From Pithys albifrons albifrons (Eukaryota > Chordata > Aves > Passeriformes > Thamnophilidae): a stretch of DNA of 64,000 bases. The translations under genes were made by a program, and so were the position numbers. A model generated the notes under the pieces. That model was not told the origin of the DNA and did not search any database. It saw nothing but the letters and a program-made list of their open reading frames with translations. Positions 12,001-24,170 of this stretch are shown here, one piece after another; position 1 is the first letter of the stretch; the number at the start of each line of letters is the position of its first letter. Location of the stretch: positions 38,359,490 through 38,423,489 of the forward strand of contig NC_092459.1 of the NCBI RefSeq assembly GCF_047495875.1. The letters run 5' to 3'.

Positions 12001-14513
12001 AAAGTCTAACATATAAACTACTTTATTGTCACTAATTAAAATTGCAGCTAGAGTTGTGATGTGGGCTCAGTAGATGGTATACAAGTGGTCCTGGCTAGAC
12101 CGTCTGAATCCCCAGATTGCAAGTCAGGAGTGTGAGAATATGAGTAACTGAAATCACATAGAAATATTTCAAAACAGATGTCACCTTCTTCTTCCATTAA
12201 TTCTTACACTTAGTTTTGTTACACTCACTTCCTACACCATATAATCCCAGAAACTGGAAAACTAGAAAACTTGGGAAGGGTAGGGAAAGAAGGGTCACTG
12301 AGAGACAGACTGATGAGGAGATCTTGTTGGACTGTGATTAAAAGTTACTCTATGTGTTTGATGCCACAATTAAAAAATGCCAATTCTGTCAAAGATCCTT
12401 GTCCCTAAATCTTCTTCTAGGATTAAGCATTAAAAACTGCTTAGCTTTTACGTACTTCCATATTACCAGAGAGAGAATTTCTCTTCTCACATGAGTAACA
12501 GGCACAGAGCAATGAGGTCACTCATCCAGCCTGTTTGGAATGATCATATCTGGTTGCTTTTTGTCCAAGGTCAACTCCTGCAAATAAGCCAGAAGATATC
12601 CTACCAGAGAAGACTTTTCTTTCAAAATAGTCAAACATTCTCCACTAGTATGGTATACATCTGGTTTAGTTCAATGGCATTACAAGGCCTTGAAAAATGT
12701 CCGTATTGTACTAAAACAACAAGAAAAAAAAGTGCCTAAGGATTTTAGGTATCTAAAATATTAGACAGGAAATAACACCATTTGTGAGGATATCAATTGG
12801 CACATAGATTCCATTATCCATTGTCAATAAAATCAGGGTGTTTTTTTCTGTTTTTAAAAGTATTTATATTTTAATATTTGCTTAAATCTTAAACACATTG
12901 TCTAATCCAATCAAAGATAGCAAAGGAGAAGTGGTCTTAAAGATAATTATATTTCTTCAAGCCTTGTAAAATAAGGGCCTAAATAGAAGACTCAGTTAAT
13001 GTTTTACTGGCTGACAATACAGACATCCATCTTAAAATCTCTTCAACTTAAAACTTTATCTGTCCGTCCTGGAGTTCAAGGAATAGTCATTGGCTTGTTT
13101 TTTAGAACCTTACTGTTTATGTGTAAAATGTGAACATTTACAAAACCCTCCAGATACTATTATTTTTCTGTGTTTCTGTGTGACACATCTTATTTCTCTT
13201 TTACACTGTCAATCTGAAGCGATCCCACAGAATTCTCCTATTCTGATTTAATTCACTTAAATGAAAATCAGAATCTGGCCCATGGTCCATCAGTGACATT
13301 TTAAAGGTGTGTCTTGCACAAGATTCTGTAAAACATTGAATAAATTAGTGGTATTGTCTCTAACTTCTGTATTCCATTTTAAGATTAATATATTTAATCC
13401 CTAAGTGACTTTCAGAGACTCATTTATTATAATATTTTATTATTTTTCAGAAAAGAGAAAATATTAAATGCAAAATATAAAAGCTAAATCTTGGCAAGAA
13501 ATTAGAAGCCCTATCAATTCCACTTTAAAAAAAAATTGGTAAAAACCGGTGTGCAATTTCAGATAATTACATGTAATCCTTAGTAATCCTCCACAGACAG
13601 CATGAACTGGCAGTCATTAGTATGCTTTGAGCTTATTATTTTGCATACACACCAGGATATGCAGAATGTTGGTGTCCTTGCTGACTTTCCTACTAAAACA
13701 TGGAAAACAAAGTAAGATTAAATCAAGTCACTTCAAAACTTCAGTTGAGAAGCAGAAGAAAAAGAATAGTGAGTAAAATGAAGCAATAACTTTTTTCCTC
13801 TCAAAGACTTAAGTAAAAATGCAGAAGTCTGTTTTGGGAGAGCCTCTTTTCTATTTCAAATGCAATGAGTAATTGAGTACTTGCTGCTCTGACAGTTCTA
13901 ATCTAAATAAATTCAGTCCAATATACTTAATTCAGTTTAGCGATATTTTTTTACATTTCTTGAAAATCAAAGAAATGTTCAAAATTAAATAAAAGGTATT
14001 GTCTCAAGTCCACATACTTTAAAAGGATATTTTTAAGGGCATTGCTATACCATTCGGCATTCATTATTTCCTGTCTCCTATCACAAACCTTGTAATTCAG
14101 GCACTCAGCTGAGAAGGGGAGGTAGGTGGCTACCAGGTTCTGAATTAATAAGCATTCAATTAATACAAATTGGAACAGCTTTATACTCCAGGCTGCTCTA
14201 TAGCTTGCAGAGAAAGGCATTTTGCTGAGAGAGGGAAAATTTTTGTTGAGGTTTGTGTTCTGAACTAGGAAGAGACAGAATTCTGCAGTAGCCTATCTCT
14301 TCAAATAAACTTCCCTCTGCCTGTTTTAGTAATTCTAGCTGACTTTGTGTACTTACACCTGCAGAGCAAAATCAGAATATGTCACTTATGAATGGCCATA
14401 ATAATCTACTCTGATTTTTTAATGGTTCATTTATAGGTTTTCAACTGAAAGTTTATCTTCAATCTAAATTTGTGAGTAGTATTAGAAAAAGTTTGGTGAA
14501 TACACTCTTTCCA
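9011..14513. other. Gene-free AT-rich DNA
   Basis: No gene, RNA gene or recognisable transposon seen. Open frames are 62-89 codons and have no family signature. A short (TA)n run lies at about 9505-9524. An A/T homopolymer-rich stretch lies near 10855-10880. Nothing else stands out. Confidence 0.65.
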
Positions 14514-14636
14514 AACAAACAAAAAACAACCATACAAAAAACCCCCAACAAATAGCAACTAAAAAAATCAACCAAACCAAGAAAAAAACAAACAAACAAA
14601 AAACCCAAACAGCAACAATACAACCCCCACCCCTCC
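14514..14636. repeat. A/C-rich low-complexity tract
   Basis: About 120 bp of irregular AAAC, CAAAC and AAAAAACC units on the plus strand, ending in a C-rich run. It has the same composition as the tracts at 7231-7331 and 21389-21433. Confidence 0.85.
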
Positions 14637-17600
14637 TCTTTATCAAAATATGTTGCATAGTCCAGAAAACTAAAATTTGCTAATACAAAATTAACATGTA
14701 TTTTAATTTCTAAAATGCTTGCAAGTCCAGAGACAGTATTGTAAAAGTCTTTTCAGGTCAATCTTTTCACCGAATCAACATCACTTCTAAAGGCATTGTG
14801 ACTATTCTATTCTAACCTATTAAACCTTGACAAATCCTTCCTTATCCTGTTAAGTAGTTAGAGTAGTGCTTTGACATGATTTTGGCCTGGTCCAACCAGC
14901 GTTCTCCCAGATGTGGCTTGAAGTTTATGTGAAGGGAAAGAGAATTTCCAATTACCAGTTTGAGAGCAGATGCCATATTCTAAAGGGTAAGAAAGTCTAG
15001 TAATGGCAAATTAGCTATGGTTTATTTGTGTTAGTTGGCCTCAAAGCCAGAGAACAGGTCTTGGTAGTGTTTAATTTACTGTTTCTGATGTAACTATGTG
15101 TCCTGGTTTATCAGAACAAGTCCCTCCCCTCCCCCCCTTTTTTTTTTCCTTCCTAGAGGAAAAGGATTTTATCTTTATAGTAAAGAAAGAATTTGGTCAT
15201 TTATATTGGATTCCCAGAAGTACAGTTGCTCCATCAGAGCAAGAGCAATTAAAATAAATTAAAACAAAAAGCAATTAAAATTCTCTGCAATTGCATAGAG
15301 TTGAAATCATCAGGAATGCACTGATTATTCACAGAGTGTATCAATAAGTGTTTAACACATCTGTCATATTTAGAGAGTGCTGAACTGGCTGCACACGTAT
15401 TCAGTGTTCATATGGGGCATGCAGAATATGGTAAGTTCAACAATCAAATATTGCACAGTTCACAGTATGTTTGTTCTGCTCTGGATTTTGGGAAAGCAAA
15501 AAAAAAGGAGACTTAGTATTTGCAAACTGACCTGAATATTTAGGTTACAATTTAAAAGCTTGATAGTGAAATTCAGTTCGTGGTTCAAAAGCTGTCATTG
15601 ACTTCAGTGAGATCCACATTTCTCTCTCTTATTGCAACTATTACTGTGTAATTATGCTGAAGTGTACAAAGTGCCTTAACTGCAGAAGGGTTTGGATGGT
15701 GTTGAGAGCAGAAAAATGAAAGGAGATTGTGGAACACTTAGATTAGAAAGTTGTTGAGTCTATGACACTGAACGACTGCTTGAGATGTGTAGTGTAGAAA
15801 AGAGTATGCACAGAGGAAGAAGAGAGAAGTCTCATCATTCAGAGTAGCTCATTGTGGCATAAAGGAGTGAAACTACACTTCATGGTATTACTTCAGTATA
15901 CAAAAATGTTTCTTAAATCATATTAAGTAACCTATCAGTAAAATGTGTCCTAGAAAATGTAGATCATTCAATGTGGTTTGATAGCAATGCAAACATACTC
16001 AACACTTGACACTTTGACACATTTAAAATTAGTTCTTAGATTAGATTTTAAAACTCCTTAAAATCTCTTTAAACCTGTGTCAAACCAATTTGAGTATGAG
16101 GTATTATTTAACATGATTGAACTCATAGTCTAACATACTTTGATACACTTTCATATGTCATTGCATTTCTGAAATATCTGAGTAAGGCATATATGAAGCT
16201 TATAATGCTAATTTCTTAAAGTACTTGTAATGTGTTGTAGTGCAATATTATTACAAAGAATATTACAGAATTCAGACTGGTATATATTCTACGATATATT
16301 CTTAAGTATTGTTTCTTATTCCACAAAGCATACCAACGGCTTTGTCAACCCTTTCTTGTATCATTGAGTGCTGTAGTGAAAGAAGCATTTTACCACTGGT
16401 AGGACTTTGAACTCTTGTAAGCAGGTTTTCTGCAACTTCCAGTAAGCTAGTCCCAAAATTTGAGTTTTATACGTGTCTTTTCACAGCTAGGAAAAAATGC
16501 CTCTATATGTAACATACAGTTATGGGAAAATACTAGCATGCAGAAGTAAGTTTAACATTTATGCAATGTCATTTATTAGCACAAATGATTTAAAAAAACC
16601 CCAACCCTCTGGAGGTAGACCATTGCACCTTAAGCAAAGGAAAGGCGACAGAGAGTGAAACAAAAGATGGGGGTGCGAGTTTTTTTGTTTGCTTGTTTGT
16701 GGATTTTTTGTATTGTTATTTTGTAATGATAACCTGAAAGTCCTGGATAGTGAATTTTGTCTATTCTCAAATAATGTATTAGCTCTGTCTAATTAAGCAA
16801 AATTGGGTGTGCTCATAAAATCATGAATTTCTTGATATTTTTTGTCTCAGTTCCCACTATGTGTTACCACAATTAAGAAATGAAAATGCTACCTATAAGA
16901 AAAAGAACAGCTGATTAAATTTGATTCCACGATCATGCCTTTTAAATGATAGATAATGTAATAAAATAACATTTTTCTGATAATATCATTCAATTCTCCA
17001 CTAACCTGCTTTTTGAAAGGTACCTAGAATTTGAAACAACTGACATTTCCTACCAACTAGGCCTTCATAATATTTTAAGTATATTATTGTAATATATTTT
17101 TATTTTCTGACCTACACATAAAAGCAGTCACTCATGGCTATATATATATATGGCCATATTTGCGTGATTCAGCTTACAAATTGAAGCCACTCTGACTTCA
17201 CTTTAAATTTCCTTGCTGTTTTCACTCACAAATAGAAGTCATGCGGAATGTGTCTGATGCACATACAATATTTGTTTCTTATGAACTTTATAATTAAATC
17301 ATACTTTCATTGACTTGTGGTGCCTCACTGTGTTCTGACAAGGTAGATAATTTTCTGTTGTTCCTATGGCTTTAAAATTTCTGGATCTACTTACTGTGAA
17401 CTACCTATTGGAATCAACTGAGTCTCATGATCAATAACCAGTTGAAAATAATCAATCCACATTAGTCTGCACACATTATACCCTTTTTTTGATATTACGG
17501 TAATGCACCTACTTATTTTTCCAGTGAAATACTTGTATTGTTATAGGAATGGCCTGACTTACAATAGTGGACGTTCAACACTATAGTTCTCCATCAACTC

Positions 17601-20045
17601 AAATTAAACTTAACTGACTGTGATCTCAGTTCCTTATGATGTTTAACATCCAATAGTTCACAAAGAGTATCCCAACAAAACAAACAAAAGAAAACCAAAG
17701 AAATGAACAAAACCCACAGGGTGGAAAAAAAGAAATCATACTCAAACTCCTCAAATAAAACCCAAACCCCAAAATGAAACATCTCTCAAAGCAACTACAT
17801 TTAGTGTGGGTTTTATAACGTCTTTGACTAAATTTCCCACTTCCAGGAACACCGTGGTTTAAGAAGGTTGTCTACTCCCACCTAGTGGGCAACGTGTTTA
17901 ATGACCCGGTGAAAGAGCACTGCCTACATTCAACCACACTGAGACACCAATTGTTTCCAATACATGTAAATAATTATGAAAGAACTTACAACAGCTCTGT
18001 GAATCAAATAATTGAAACTCATAAGTTCTCCTGGCAGCTGTGTTCTAAAGTGGATTTTAAATGGTCCTAAGGAGCATTACTGCACATTGTAGCTGGTGCT
18101 TCAGCTTTGTGAAATTCTTTGCCTAAAAAACCTGAGGGCTTTGTCCTGCAGGTATCACACCTCTGAAGTAAATGCCTATACATATTTTTTGCAAGCTGTG
18201 TGATTAAAGGAGAATAGCAGAAAAAAAATCTATAATTCCCTTCAAGGGTTCTTTGCATCTTTCTTTTACCAAAATTCAGTCCAGAATAACAAAATCTACC
18301 TTAGCCTCAGTGATTACCTCTCATTTGGTCAGGTGAATAGAAAGCAAAGTCTGCAGTACAAATTAGTCAGGGTTTATGAATAGCCTTGACTAATAAAGTG
18401 GGTGCAAGTTGCATTGTAGAATCACATAATCAGGAAACTGGAGATATGTACTTCTTTGCATTCCTTATCTTTCATCTCCTCAAGTTGAAGGTGAGTTCAC
18501 CCACTTTGAATAGACAGGGTAAAACATGCTTTCAAGGAACTGAGCAGTTTATATTCTCTTTGAAATAATACGAAGGAGAGAAATAGAAGTGATGTTTGCT
18601 GGTTCTACATTGCCTTGAGAACACCTGTCAAGCAAGTAAGACTCACAGATTTAGTTTTCTCTTTGTTCACGGCATTCTTTAAATTCCACTGACAAGGTCA
18701 CTTGTCTTTCATTTGTTCTTTTTCTGGATTTCTCAATCATGTATTCCTGACTGCACACTGGCACAACTTCCAAAAGAAGAATGGTAAGTACTTGGAGCAC
18801 CCCAGAAACTCGTGATCATGGTATTAATTACTATGTCCAGTGTACTAAATTAAGCAGAGCCAGGATATGGGATCTAACACTAGCAATTTCTCTTTCATAC
18901 TGTTCTATCATCAGCATGGTTTTTTGCCCATAGCAGCCCATATCATACTAGCACTTTCCTAGGCACAGTCCCAGTTGTAGCCAGACAAGGGTTTGTTTGT
19001 AAGAGAGTAACCATAAGGACTTAAGGTATGTCACACTACCTACCCTTGGGGTCCTAGTGCACTCTCTTCATTGTTTCAGAACAAATGGAGCAGATGGAAG
19101 GTCAGACCTTTCCAGGTTAAGGAGAACTGAGTCAAGTACTATGCAGCCTGCAGCGTGCTCCTACCACTGAGCTATTTTCCAGAAAGACAGAATTTTTACC
19201 TACTTGTACTGTAAGTGAAAAGTGTGACCTGTGCATATGAAGTGAAATGGAAGTTGAAAACCCTAAATCCCCATTGCACAGAAGCCACTAAGCAAAAGCC
19301 TGCAGAAAGGCACTTCAGATGTGCTTCTGTCTTTGATGATTTTTATTCTAAGATGCTTAGAAAAGCGTCCCAGAATTCAGCATTCTGTTCAGTTCAGCCT
19401 CTGTCTAACTGAATTCCATCCAGGAGGTTTAGGTGAAGTGATACTTGTAATACCTCATAGGAAAATTGAATTATAGTCTCAGAGTTACATGCCTGACTTA
19501 TATACTTTGTAACTAGTGTCACGAGATCTAAATCTACTTACTCAGCTGACTATGGATATTTTTACAATAATGCCAAGATATAAACTTGAAGATTTAATGG
19601 TGAAAATACCAAGGTTTTCAAAACATTTTTAAAGAAAATATTTAAATGTTTAATGTCTACCTGTAATATTAAGTGCCTATAATCTTCAAATAGCAGGCGT
19701 ATATTCCCAGTACTAATGAGTAAGTCTTAATTTCTAATACAGGAAATGTATTAAAGATCAACAAAGTGTTCAAGGCTTTTAATTTTTTCATTTTTATTTT
19801 TATTTTTTCTTTAAGTATTTCTTTAAAATGTAATAGAAAACTGAAAGACACATTTTGCCCTGTAGGAAGGAATAAGTAGTCTGTAATGGGTGCGCAGGAT
19901 GGTGAACAATATTTGAAGTGAAGACAAGACTTAGATAAAAGAAGGTATAAAAATGTTATGCTCAGAGTCTCCATTGTATTTATTTTTCATTATGCCATTA
20001 TTTGTAATAGATTCATAGAGCAGAATAAACCTTATTATACACATT
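14637..20045. other. Gene-free AT-rich DNA
   Basis: No gene or clear transposon. A pyrimidine-rich run (C-rich, then T-rich) lies at 15121-15150, next to a TGTCCTGGTTT word that recalls avian LTR starts but has no supporting body. A G/T-rich run lies at about 16680-16722, and an A/C-rich stretch at about 17670-17770. A (TTTTA)n-like run lies at 19781-19814. Open frames are all about 100 codons or less and unrecognised. Confidence 0.6.
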
Positions 20046-20063
20046 CTGCTGTTGCAACAGCAG
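20046..20063. repeat. 18-bp perfect palindrome
   Basis: The sequence CTGCTGTTGCAACAGCAG is its own reverse complement over all 18 bases. It is followed directly by CTGAC, so it also overlaps a CAGCTG E-box word. It may be a chance palindrome or a dimeric protein-binding site. Confidence 0.9.
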
Positions 20064-21388
20064 CTGACAGCAGTCATGTGACAAGACAAAGATTTTCATT
20101 TATATTTCTCTTCCTTTTACATTTTCATGGCTTTAAAAAGTTCACCCCTGCCAAGTGTGCCAGGATTTTGCTCTGGAATTCTGCCCATCCATTCAGGCAG
20201 ACAAATAAAGTTTCATCTTTCACCTGAAATGTGTCTTTGATGTAAATATGAATAAGAAAGACAACTGTAAAAATAGTTCCTAAGGCTTTTTCAGCTGTAA
20301 AAATGCTGTATCCTTGTTTAACTCACAGGATGTGTATTCTCAGGAGATAACAGGAAATGTTCACTAGTGGAAGGATAGCACAAAAGACCTAGGTAAAAGT
20401 TTCACTAAACTTTTCTTATGTTTGGTTTAGGAACAAGCATTCCCAAATGCCTAATTATAATCTAGATGCAATCTCTGACCTTCATAATTGCAAATCATTT
20501 AACACTTGAAGTTTAGCCTAATGATCATTAGTACGTGTCATACATAATTCTAACACATATAAGGTTTATTATTTGAAATATGTTGAGACTTTGAATGTAA
20601 ACACAATAAAAATAATTTTAATGTATTAAAGAAAAGCATTTTCAAAAACTACTCGGGAATTTATTTTAAAATTACAAAAATCTCATGTATAATCTGTCAG
20701 TGTAATCTGACACATTGGCAAAGCACCAACAGTCTATTTTGATATGGTGTCTGTAAACATTAAATGTTGGGCTACAACATTTTGAGTCTCTTTCATGTCA
20801 CCTCCCTTGTCCAACTGCAGACCATTAGTTAGAAGCCATAAAATGATTCCATCAGGAAAAACTGAGTCCCTTTTCATATCAAGGGGAGAAGAAACTTTGC
20901 CCACCAAAAGACATCTTCTTTAATCTACAATAAAGTATTTCTAGATTGATTCACAGATTCTGCAGTAGGTAATGAATTAGAAGTTCTCCATTTCACTTTG
21001 TCCTTTTAGTTATAGATCAGCATGCATTTCAAGAAATTGAATTCTAGGGCAGTGTGGTATTTAAGCAAAGGGAGCTTTGGTTTAAAAAACAAAAACATGT
21101 TATATAAAAACTTTTGACTATGCTAATTACTTATTGACCTAACAGTCACTCTTTGAGACACTTGGAGTATTCAGTATAACATATATGATCATGAGATCAA
21201 AGACTACAAAACTTTACCTGTGTAAGGGCTGACGGTGGATGACATTAAATACAGACTTGAGGATTTTCTGCATGGGCATGTAATTTTGAGATTATTAAAT
21301 TTCACTTACTGAATTTTATTATATGTTTGCATCATTCTTAAAATCAGTCAAGATCACTCAAGACTGAAAGTTCTTTACCTGTCATATG
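20064..21388. other. Gene-free AT-rich DNA
   Basis: No gene, transposon or RNA gene recognised. The sequence is AT-rich throughout, and the only open frames are short and unrecognised. Confidence 0.65.
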
Positions 21389-21433
21389 AAAAAAAACAAA
21401 ACAAAACCAACAAAAAACCTCCCAAAAACAAAA
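21389..21433. repeat. A/C-rich low-complexity tract
   Basis: A short AAAAC/AACC-rich stretch of about 45 bp on the plus strand, compositionally like the other A/C-rich tracts in the window. Confidence 0.8.
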
Positions 21434-23879
21434 TTGTAAGAACCACTCATTTGAAAGATTAATAACTTAGAGCATGAAACACATGTAAGTCTTCAAATTC
21501 AACTGAAAAATAAGTAATACAAGAGTTTCCTGTGGACAGGTCTTTTCCTTTTCCTCCAGATTCCTACATCACTAAAACAGTGTCACAACAATCAGCTGCA
21601 GTCCCTCTTCTTTTTGTGGGGAGAAAGACTGGTTTGATTTTCTACCTAATGAAGACCATTATTGGAAACCTTATTGTAACAAAAGGGGCACAAAAAAGCC
21701 AAATGCATCACTACAGATCATTAGGATTATTTTTTCTTCTGTAACTGTGTTAACTTGCTATTATGACTGTTCTGCAGAATTAAACAGCATATTGAGGTAA
21801 AAACACATTCAATATTAAGAAGAAAGGCAGGGTGTCAAGTTATCAGGAATAACATAAGTAATACGTCTTGCAAATATGACCGGTTAAATTCCCTGTGCTG
21901 CATTTACTGACTAGCAGAGCAACAGTAACTGAGGGAAAGATACAGCCTTCTCCCAAGTACCTCTAAAGAGATGTCAGTGAAGAGAAAACAGGCTTTGACC
22001 TTGATGGCTTCCATCAGCAGACCACGAAGCAATGGGCCACAGGACACTTTTCAGGGTACAAAAGGTCCAGAAAGAAAGCACAGTAACTCCAAGGACTATA
22101 AAAGTAGAGGACTGGAGGAAGTGGATAGGAAGAATATGTTACTTCAGTTCTGGTGATCTCTATCTTCATAGCTGATAACTAAATAACTAAGAAATTTAAA
22201 TATCATCAAATTAAAATCATCTGTATCATCTTGTATGTAAGTAACACATTTTCAGAAGGAAACTTTTTCTCTTGTCAATAAAACACCTGTTCTCTGTGAG
22301 AAATCTTCGATTTCTGCAAGCAAAGACACAAAGAGAATCTGCTGTACCAGTGGTGCTGGGGGATAACTGGGGAGCATGAAGACAAAGGACAATAATACCA
22401 TATTTATCTTCAATGTGGGCAGTAACATTGCATCAGAGTAACCTGAAACCTGGATTTTCTCTTTGAACTGATATGAGAGCACTTCAAAAGACAATAATTT
22501 TTAGTTGATATTCTCACACCCACATGAACAAATATGGTATACATGCTTATTATATTATTCCTGCCAGACATAAATTGTACATTTTTGCATGACTGTGGTA
22601 CAGACACAATTGTGCAGACACTTCACACCTGGCAATGGCACTACAACAGCAGTCCATCAGGAGTCTTTTGTCCTGAATATGTCAAGTACTGTTGCAATTC
22701 CTCCCATCATCTCTGCTCTATTTTTCCATCTTGTTCTTTCTATAATTTACTGATTTTTAGCTCTTGTCCATGGTCACCAATGAAGCAACTCGATATTTTT
22801 CTTTGGATTTTCCATCCAAATCAAGGGTTTTGAGAGTGCTCTGTGTTGTTACTTGTGTCTCATTTTAAACTACACATTGCTTCTAATATTTCTCAGTTTT
22901 CATAGCTATATTTAACCATTCAAGTTTTCTATAATTCTTTCAATGCATACATACCATGGATACCACTGGGTATAGATGAAGAGGATATGTTAATTTCGTA
23001 CTACATAGAGGCTAAGATAAGCTACCATCAGTATAAGGGCAGCTTGCTTCCACATTGCTGCATGGAAGTTGGAACTTAAAATCTCTATGCATCATAAATT
23101 ACCTTTATCCATATGCATTTGTCAACTCAGATGTTAGGAAATAACTCTGTAGATTAAAAAAACTGAAGGAAAATATAAGCTGAAAAGTTATTGTACAACT
23201 ACGCAGTTACTCCCTGATTCACTAAGAAGGGAAAGCATATTCAGTGTTGGGTGCTCTTCTCTTCCAAGGCAGAGCAAAAGCAGCCCAGTACATATTTCCA
23301 GTGTTTGACAAATATGATGTATCCACTCATTCACATAACCCTTCTTAGCTGTTTTTCATGTTGCACTCCTATCTTCACGTAATTTTCATCTGTGAGTTGA
23401 TGCAACTCCCTACTTAATTAACCTGTAAATCTTCTCATGAAGGTTTGCATTTGTATAGTCACAATTAAGAACTATTAGTAGAAGCAGAGATGGACTCAGA
23501 GTTTCTTAGTGTGCCTGAAGCAGATTAAGTCATTTTAAAAACATACTGCTGCAGCTAAAGATAGACCACCCACATCCTGCATTTTCCCTTGGACATGCTT
23601 GCCTCCCAGCCCTCTCCTACCAAAAATAAAAAGCAAAAAAATTAAGAAGTTGTCGGCATAAGGAAAGAAACAGACAAATGCAGTCAGGGTGCAGGTAAAG
23701 TGGGAAACAGTTGGGTGGGCAATTCCATGCCTACTCCAGAGCAGGATTGTGGTAGTTCAGTGAGGTTGTTTCAGGTTTTCATATAAAGCTATATGAAGAT
23801 CAAGATAAGAAACTTTTAAGGGAGTATTTAATGATTTAAAATTTACTACTTTTGCAAAATGGCCAGCATTTCCCTTCTC
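21434..23879. other. Gene-free AT-rich DNA
   Basis: No gene or recognisable repeat. The open frames at 22252-22607 (minus) and 22534-22833 (plus) overlap each other and have no recognisable domain, so I do not call them as genes. Confidence 0.6.
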
Positions 23880-24170
23880 ATAAAGTTTCCTTCAGTTTTC
23901 TGTTCATGGTCAGGGCCAGGGGCTCCCGTAGGGCCAGCAGCTGGTCCCAATCCCGCTTTCAAGGCCAAGAACAGGGCAGACAGGGGACACCAGGCACCTC
24001 ACTGGGGTTGGAGACAGGTCAAGGTCAGGCTGGGACATGGGTCCACGAGTGGGCCTGGCTCAGGAGGCCTATGGTCAGGCAGGAAAGGGCTGTGGGGAGC
24101 TGGAGAAAGGTCCTACTATGGCATGGGGAGGGAAAGCAAGTGCTAGTGGTAGGCTTGGATGACCTCACAA
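23880..24170. other. GC-rich island of unknown nature
   Basis: About 290 bp with an estimated GC content near 60% sits inside a background near 35%. The plus strand is G-rich, with repeated short words such as GGTCAGG, GGTCAAGG and GGGCC spread through it. Two overlapping plus-strand frames stay open across it (23852-24289, 145 codons; 23859-24146, 95 codons), which is expected when GC-rich sequence lacks stop codons. Neither product has a recognisable domain. The AT-rich sequence resumes abruptly after about 24170. It could be an unrecognised transposon fragment, a degenerate minisatellite, or a noncoding or coding exon. I cannot decide between these from sequence alone. Confidence 0.55.

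Noticed and set aside
12060..12135. tRNA-like A-box and B-box words (GGCTCAGTAGATGG and TCTGAATCCCC)
   Set aside because: The spacing is a little short, the B-box lacks the GGTTCGA core, and I could not fold acceptor or anticodon stems. It is probably chance.
18418..18440. AGAATCACATAATCA, resembling a CR1 tail
   Set aside because: No CR1 3' UTR sequence follows on either side.
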